NCBI RefSeq assembly: GCF_037975245.1
Contig: NC_092579.1
Coordinates: forward strand, 14,432,678 to 14,492,677
Length of the DNA stretch: 60,000 bases
Source: Apostichopus japonicus
Lineage: Eukaryota; Echinodermata; Holothuroidea; Aspidochirotida; Stichopodidae
Reading direction: 5' to 3'
Shown: in pieces, positions 26,601 to 35,600 of the stretch
Numbering within the stretch: the stretch's first letter is position 1
Layout of the letters: every line of letters begins with the position of its first letter
Position numbers and translations under genes: made by a program
Notes under the pieces: generated by a model
What the model was told of the DNA's origin: nothing
The model's input: only the letters and a program-made list of their open reading frames with translations
Databases searched by the model: none

Positions 26601-29600
26601 AGGTTTATGGAACCTCACCTTTTCCTCTTAGACCTCTCAAAGTTTATTAGCCTAAGAATCCTACTGTATATAGCCTATTGTTCCTCACATATTACAATAT
26701 GAGCAATTTTTTCTTTTTCCATGTACTTTAATTTGTAGTTAACATTCCCTGTAAGTGAAAATCACTTCTAATAGCCCTGATTAATAGGCCTAGAGTCAAA
26801 GTGTTTCATTTTCTGTTTGTAATTATTCTGTTTGTCTTAGAATTATAGTGGTCTTCACCGACAAGGTGAATTGTTCTGAATACACCAAGGGTACTATTCT
26901 GTTAAATCTATTTCACAGTTGAGGAAATACATTTAAAGGTCTACAGACAAGTCTAAGAACAACGCTGCCCTCATCACTCAGTAGGCATTAGAAATCATGA
27001 AAATAGAGAGCTCTGCAAAATCCATCAAAGATTGACCCTTTTACAAGTCTTTTCTCAATTCTATAAGTTTTATTCATGAATAAAAATTAGCTAATTATGC
27101 ACATTGATGATGTAAAGAGAGTGCATGACTGCCAAATTTTCTGTTATGCTAAATCCTTTGCTTTTTAATAACCTTCCTTCCAAGGAAACTGAACATAGGT
27201 TTGTGGCCTAAGGGGATTTTTGGAAATATTTTATTGTCTTCCTTGAACAGACCTGAACATTGACATTAATCAAATGATATAAGTGGGCTTGTAATTAGGG
27301 TTTCACTTATTACAGGCTAAAATAAGATATTTTGATGAGTGCAATACTCCATGTCATAATTTGCACATATTTTATTAGTTTTTCCCAGATTTATCAAAAC
27401 TTCAAATGTGTATATCTTGGAAACGAAAAAAAGAAGCTTTTTGAATAATTTCAACAGATTTTGAATAAAATCATCACAGTACACAACAAATGTAATGAAT
27501 ATGGCACAAATTGTCTAGGTGTCCGTAGTACTATAAGTCTGTGCATTTTTTGGACTCTGTTTATATCGTTCTCTTTGCGAAGCTCATCAAAGCCATCAAT
27601 GGAATCTCTCGCACCAGACCTCAAGGTTCTTCTCATCGCTCTGGCAAATGCCCTGGAACTGCTCAACTGCCTTCAGACTAAACTCCCGGACTACCTACCC
27701 CCTCAGGAGAAAGACGAAGATGCACAGACTGAAGATAACAGGGAAGCAGGGTGCTACCAGGAGGTCCTATCTGTCTTGGAGGAGGTCGTCATGTATTCCT
27801 TTCAGCAGTGTGTGTATTACATTACAAAGGTAATATTGTCTTTAAATTATTACTGTATGGTAAATAATTAATATTTCAAGTTCAATACAAGGAAAGGAAT
27901 AGTCCTTGGTGCATTTAATATTGATATTTTTTTGGAAAAGTTGCAAAATTTCTTGAGATTTCAATCAACTTGCTTTGACTCTTACTTATACAACAAACTC
28001 ACCATGACAATTTGAACTCTTGATTTACTTCGCTTCTTGTTTACATGTCTCCCCACAACCTCAGCACTCTCACTTTACCGTGACTAGTGTGAATTGGTTA
28101 CCTGTTTAGCACTGAGGACTTTACATTTATGTTGCAAACATACTTACAATTTGCTCTAATTTGCATTGGACATCTGAAGTATGACCACCAATATTCTATC
28201 TTTTTGCAGACGTTATACGATGCCTTGCCTACTATCCTCTCAGCAAATCCCTTTGCAGATGGAGAAGAATCGTCTGGCATTTCCAATATCATTAGCATAT
28301 TTCAGGGGACCTTTGACCTTCTGAATGGAGTCTCAACACACCCTGACATCATCTCTCAGCTCTACGCATATCTCTTGTTCTTCATGAATGCAGCGTTGTT
28401 TAACGTCCTGTTAGAGAAAGGTACGGGCATTCACATGATTTACATACTGTACATGTAGCATTGTGGATCCAGAATCATGGACCACGGTGAATGAAGTATA
28501 GGCATTAAAATAAACTGTAGAGTCTGTATGAATTATATCAAGGAGAAAGTATTGGGTCGGTATGAATCAGATCTATTACTACAAGGTCAGTATGAATCAG
28601 GTTTAGTAACTATTAAGTCAGTATGAATCAGATCTATAACTACAAGGTCAGTATGAATCATGTATAGTACTATTGGGTCAGTATGAATCAGATCTATAAC
28701 TACAAGGTCAGTATGAATCATGTATATAAACTATTGGGTCAGTATGAATCAGATCTATAACTACAGGGACAGTATGAATCATGTATAAAAACTATTGGGT
28801 CAGTATGAATTAGATCGATAACTACAAGGTCAGTATGAATCATGTATAGTACTATTGGGTCAGTATGAATCAGATCTATAACTACAAGGTCAGTATGAAT
28901 CATGTATATAAACTATTGGGTCAGTATGAATCAGATCTATAACTACAGGGACAGTATGAATCATGTATAGAAACTATTGGGTCAGTATGAATTAGATCGA
29001 TAACTACAAGGTCAGTATGAATCATGTATAGTACTATTGGGTCAGTATGAATCAGATCTATAACTACAAGGTCAGTATGAATCATGTATATAAACTATTG
29101 GGTCAGTATGAATCAGATCTATAACTACAGGGACAGTATGAATCATGTATTGTAACTATTGGGTCAGTTTGACCTACGAGTAGAAACGTAATTATATCTT
29201 GGGACACACATGTATATGCATGGAGATCATTCTTGTAACGCATAGAGCAAATAAAGGGACAGTATGAAGCTGCAAGTTCTGGGGACAGTATGAATTGATG
29301 AGTTGAACCTTTAGGGTCTGCAACTGTGTATGCATAGTCTCTAAAGGGACAGTAAGAATATGCACAGCATCTAAAGGGACAGTACGAAGACAAGTTATTG
29401 AGACAATATGACCTGATGAGTGAAATCTGTAAGCACTGTAACTACATGCTTTGTCTCTATAGGGGCAGTATGAAATATTTCCTGAAACTATTGACAGAAA
29501 TTCTATGGACTGATCATAGGCTTAGGAGCCCAATTTGATTTGGGGGGACTGTAACGACTTGCCCGAAAAATATAACCAAAATTTGGGATCATACTGTGCA

Positions 29601-32600
29601 CATCATTTAGGCATGCATCGGTTATTACATCGCATGCCAATACATGCAATCATTTGCCTTGTTATTACCCTTCCATATTGGTTAGAATTATTGGAGAAAT
29701 CGTTACAATAATCATGATAATAATGATATCGCAAATTATTTTTCTTTCAGTAGGTGCCCGAAAATTCTCAGCATATTGCCCAAATTTTCACTTAAATTTT
29801 GGGTTGGGGGCTGCTCCCCCCCCTACCCCCCGCCTCCTACGCCTATGACTGTGACTTAAAAAGTTGCACAGCTAATGGGAACAGTATGACTCTATCAGCA
29901 AATGCTGTCTTGGGATCTTATTTAGATATATGCACCAAAACTATTAACTGCATGGATTGTGGGCAGAGTGTAAGGGGACAGAATGAAAAATTATATACAT
30001 TTGTTTATAAGTTATAAGGACAACATTTATTAATTATGCTAAAAAACTACAGGGATAGTTAAAATTATGATGTGGAAGTTGGAGATTAGGTATAGTATGA
30101 CAAATGATTAAAAACCCAACAAAAATGGTAAGGACAGTGTAGAAGCATTATATTTTTCGGGCAAGTCGTTACAGTCCCCCCAAATCAAATTGGGCTCCTA
30201 AGCCTATGATCAGTCCATAGAATTTCTGTCAATAGTTTCAGGAAATATTTCATACTGCCCCTATAGAGACAAAGCATGTAGTTACAGTGCTTACAGATTT
30301 CACTCATCAGGTCATACTGTCTCAATAACTTGTCTTCGTACTGTCCCTTTAGATGCTGTGCATATTCTTACTGTCCCTTTAGAGACTATGCATACACAGT
30401 TGCAGACCCTAAAGGTTCAACTCATCAATTCATACTGTCCCCAGAACTTGCAGCTTCATACTGTCCCTTTATTTGCTCTGTGCGTTACAAGAATGATCTC
30501 CATGCATATACATGTGTGTCCCAAGATATAATTACGTTTCTACAGTATGACTTAATTAACAGACAGTAGGGATTGTACTTAATATTGTACTAAAAGCTAT
30601 ACAGACAGTCTGACTATTAATGCACAAAAACTAATTGAAGGACACAAAGAGCAACATTTGGAGCCACTTAGAAAGTTTTAAGAACGACATGAATTATTCA
30701 CAAGAACATTGCATTAGCAGTTAAAATTATCAAGTGGAATTTGTTGGGAGCATAAGGATGGTTGGTATCAATAATTAGAACCTAAAGAATAACATTTGGC
30801 ATATACTTGTATGGATATACAGTCAATCTTGTGGCAAGTACAGCATATATAGCATTATGCACATATACTACATGGACAGTATCGGTATAGAAGTTATTTA
30901 CAATTTAGGACTTGAATATGCTTAGCAACAATAGCAATATTGACTGAATTAAATAATTAGCATATTGTTGTGGTTGGACGGTTATGAATGATTGGATTTT
31001 TGTTTATAGTTTGGAACAAGATGATATTGTAGCATTACTGAGACAGTGCTTTATAGAGTTATCCTATACTGAAGGAATTCCATCACCAATTATTTGTCAA
31101 TGATATGTTGGGATATAACGATATTTAGTTCAAAAGACGATACTTTATCGATTCAAGAATAGTTTACAGGTTTTCTACTTTTTTTTTCCTGACAATTAAT
31201 CATACCTTTGCTTGGTGACGAAGAACCTGGGCACAAATTATGATACATATATACTTTTTGCTGATATCACACAAATACTGCACCTTATTAAGTTATGGAA
31301 TTGTGTCCCATCTCACCTGTTTTGTGGCTATACTTGATCCTAAACCCATCACTGATTTGTTCTCATGTAGCTGCTAACGGCAAATACCTGCGTTGGTCAA
31401 AGGGGGTGCAGATCAGGGGCAACTTGGACGTCATAGAATCATGGATAATGGATAAGGGACTGGATGGCCAGATTCACTTCCTACAGACAATGTCATCAGC
31501 AGCAGACTTACTGGCTACACCAAAGATACAGCTCATGCAGGTAAATGAATAGGTCAACCAGTCCTATACACATCCCTCCTTCTACTCCCCCCCCCCCCTT
31601 TCCCTAATTGCTGCATTCTCAGTATGCAAAAGGTGACACTGTGTTCCTACGATATAGATTTGCTGCCCCAAAGTAAGTCTTTGTTTAAATACAATAGTTA
31701 CAAAACCCTTGTACCACCTTCTTATAGTAACTGATTCTTAGCCATTTCGTTATGCATTTGACAGTTGGATACTTGAATTCCAAAATCCATTGTTAGTTTG
31801 ACAAATTGTGTAAGTAGCAGTTTTCGAAAGGATTGGTTTTATAATGTATTTTGATATTTGATATCCTTGGCCATGTGAAAATTAGAGGGTCTTTGGCGCT
31901 CTCCTGATTCAAATACAGGTAATTTTCGGGCTCTCATTTTTGAGATATCGTAATTTTCTTTTAATCACAGGCAACTTGGTCCAGCCTTCGTAGTGACTTT
32001 TCGTCTTTGAGGCCTGCTCAACTCCATCAGCTGCTAAGCAAATATGAATTAAGCAACTCAAAAAAGAGTCCGACGGGCTGGACTCCTATCGGTGAAGACG
32101 TAGAGACAGTAACACAGAGAGGTGAGATATGCATGTACAGTCAGTGGTAGTATTGAGCAGTAATAGTAATGTCACATGTATATCTGTAATGAATATCTGT
32201 ACTGTGATCCACCAGGTAGCATTCGCCTATTAAAAGTAGTGTTTACACAGGTCCAAAACTCAGGGAACCGGGTACCCGAGAGCTGTTACCCTTCGGGTAT
32301 CCGGGGACCCGGAAGAAAATTGTTTACCCTTGTGTATCGCGATTTTCAAGAAATTACATATTGGATGCTGTAATAAATCAATTATATTCTCCACTGACAA
32401 TGTTTTCATGTTAAAATACGTAGGTGTGTAATATAAGGTATAAAACCCTCCTCAATAATTTCTATTTGCTTTTGTTTCTTTCATTAACTTGTTAATAACT
32501 TCATATAATTAACATCACTACTAACATCGCACTGCTGCTGCAATGTTTGCTCTCAGCCTCTATTAGATCAGACCATATATACTAGCAAGGGCGTAGGAAC

Positions 32601-35600
32601 CAGGGGGGCTGGGGGGGCACCAGCCCCCCAGTGAAAAATATGGAGGGGCAGAAGTATCATTCCGCCCCCTGCTTCGCAAGTCAGAAAACCCATTTTTCAT
32701 TTCCAAATGAGAAAAAAATCTCATTTGGAGCACCAAATTGCATCTAAGGCCAGGTGAAAATGCAAAAGTTTTTACAAGATGGAGTGGGTGTTGAAGTGTG
32801 CTACATTGCACCAAATTGCATCTGAGGCCACCTGGAAATGCCAAAAAATTCCTTAGACCCCTCCCCCAGGCCGGCCATCAGTCTTCAGCCCCCCACTCAA
32901 AAGTACCTTCCTACGCCACTGTATACTAGGAAAGTATTCTTTTCTAAATGTTCAAGAATTTTTGCTGCAAAAGTGGCCTGCTGTTTTGGACTTGTTCGTC
33001 TGATGGAACATTTGTGTCTACACATTCAAATATCACATTAATTATCATCAAAGTTTAAATTGCTTCTATGAATTTTCACATGGGGACATTATATGCATGT
33101 TTACAAGTGTATTGATATTTTCCCATCTCACCACCAGAAACCATACTGGAAACTTTTGATGACCACCCACCCCTCACTCTACCTTCTGAAATCTCCAAAC
33201 TAGACCTCTACGCTTTCCACAACCTTCCTTCCTTCCATCGCTTTCTAGAATATTTACGTCAAGACTTGCCATTTGTACATGTTTATCAGGGTAAGTACCA
33301 TAGATTCATCCTAATGTATGTATGTGTATATGTGTGGGTAGGCTATACATACATCATTCCTCTCCTCCACCCAAAATATGTTGGACCGTGCAGGTTCTTT
33401 TAATATGAAAGGAAATTGTAAGTCAACAAATTTTTCAGAAATTAGCTATTAAATGTCATATGAAATGTATGATTTTAAATGAGGGGAACTTCAATTTAGT
33501 GGGAAGTCCATTTCATATGTTAACATTTAATCATGTGAAGAACATTTTTCCCTTTTCAACAATAGATATAAACCCTATATACTATTTTTCATGCAACACT
33601 TTTTTGAAATGGCAAACACAATCATTGCTCATTTCTCACCCTGCTATTGGTTTTACAGTGTCAGTGTAAAAGGACTACATGAAGGGAGGTTGCTAAACGC
33701 TTATTGCATGTTCTCATTTTTCTGGATGAGTCTACCTGACTTAAAGCAACTTTTAGTGTGTAGCACACCTATATTACACTAAAATCCTTGTTAATGTGCT
33801 CGCGATTGTTAACCGATTTTCTCTGATTTTTTCAGGGGTATCTCGTGTCAGTTCAAGGCGCCAGAGTCAGGCATCTAATAAGTCCTTCAAAGATCAGTCG
33901 ATCAGGAAAGAATTCTCTCCAGAACCACTCAAGGTAAAGTCGCCATCTCCAGCGAAGCCTGAAACATGCAAAACTCACATTTACGCCTCCGTAAAGTTTG
34001 ACGAAAAGAGTGGCGTGATAAAGGTTGACTGCAACGACAACGAATCAGACGTCAAGAGCCCTCCACCAGGCCTCTCCAAAGTTTCGGAGGACGTCTCTTT
34101 CGAAGCCAAAATCCTCGACGAGAAAACTGTACCGCCTGCTCCATCCAAGAGCGGCTCGAAAAAGTTCAGAAAGCACAAAAACAGGAACAAGAATCCCTCA
34201 TCGATTAAGAAGACTGACAAGAAAAAGGATGGACAGCACGCACAGCTCAAACCTGTCAGCTCTGAGGAGGAAGCATCAAACTTACTTCAAGCATACTTCT
34301 CAGGTGTCAGCGGAGGTTACTTTGACAGCATCCCAGAAGAAGAGGATGACGAATCCTCGGGAGTCGAGGACTTTCCTCTTCTCGACGATGTCCCAGTCAG
34401 TCCTTCCTTCAAGGGCAAAGGGAAGCCTGTCTCTTCTAGCGACGAAGCAGTCGCCAGTTCGGAGGGGTCTTCTGGTATCAAGGAGGAGTACCATGACACT
34501 GCAGTGGAAAATTTTGATCCTGTGAAGTATGCTGTGGGGACCACAAACAACAAAGCAGCGTGCCAACGATCCGACTCGGGTAAATGCAGCTCGTAACTTC
34601 TGTTACGTTTGGTGACGTGTATGTAGTGCTCACTGGCAGAAAAATTATTTGAAGAGATGTCAGGGGATGGGGTTTAGATATAAATAGCCTCACAGGAGAT
34701 GGTTTCTTACTGTGGCTGTTTAATAATGTAACTACAGTGCAGTAACGGTTTCGTTATTGATGGGGTTTTTGGAAAGGGATACGTTAGGGATATGTCAGGG
34801 GATGGGGTTTAGATATAAATAGCCTCACAGGAGATGGTTTCTTACTGTGGCTGTTTAATAATGTAACTACAGTGCAGTAACGGTTTCGTTATTGATGGGG
34901 TTTTTGGAAAGGGATACGTTAAATAATGTAGTAAAATTTGTTCATGTTGTAACAGCCTTCTTCAATTAATATATCAATTAACCATCAAATGGACGTAGTG
35001 GTGCAGTATATTCAATAATGTATAAATTCACTATCAGGTTCATTTTGACCCATGTTCACACTGCGGAGGAATTGCATCCCGAGACCATTCCTACTAACCT
35101 TAAATTAATATCTGATTACACTAACGAGATGCAAAACGGGGGAAACCAACAAACTACATTCTTTATTTAGCATAATGAGTAATTCAATTCATTTTAGCTT
35201 TCAGCCTGTAATGCATTTCAATTTTAAAATATCATAGAGCTTATCAAATTTTGATTTTCCATTAATTTCATCATCTCTTCAGATCAATCCTCTGTAAGTA
35301 AATCTGAGAAGCCTTCATCCAGCAAAGACACCAAGCCCAGTAAGACCTCTTCCAAGAGACACAGAAGAGGAAGACGGACCTCCTTGGACGATGTTTTCGT
35401 GGTGGACCTAGTCCCAGAGAACGACCAATTAGGAATCAGATTTGCAGATGGGATGGTGAGTATTATAAAGTATTTAAATAACAAATTTGGGAGGAACAGA
35501 ATTCATTCCAAAAGAGAGGTCAGTGGATAAGACAGCAAAGGGTTTGTGGTCACAAATGTCGATGGCTGACAAATAAACAAAAGGAGAGTGTATCCGAGAC

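Noticed and set aside
29103-30569. Two open frames sharing Cys-rich SYCPF repeats, possible small secreted protein
   Set aside because: They are the two arms of the inverted repeat and reflect the minisatellite unit read in one frame. No gene structure.
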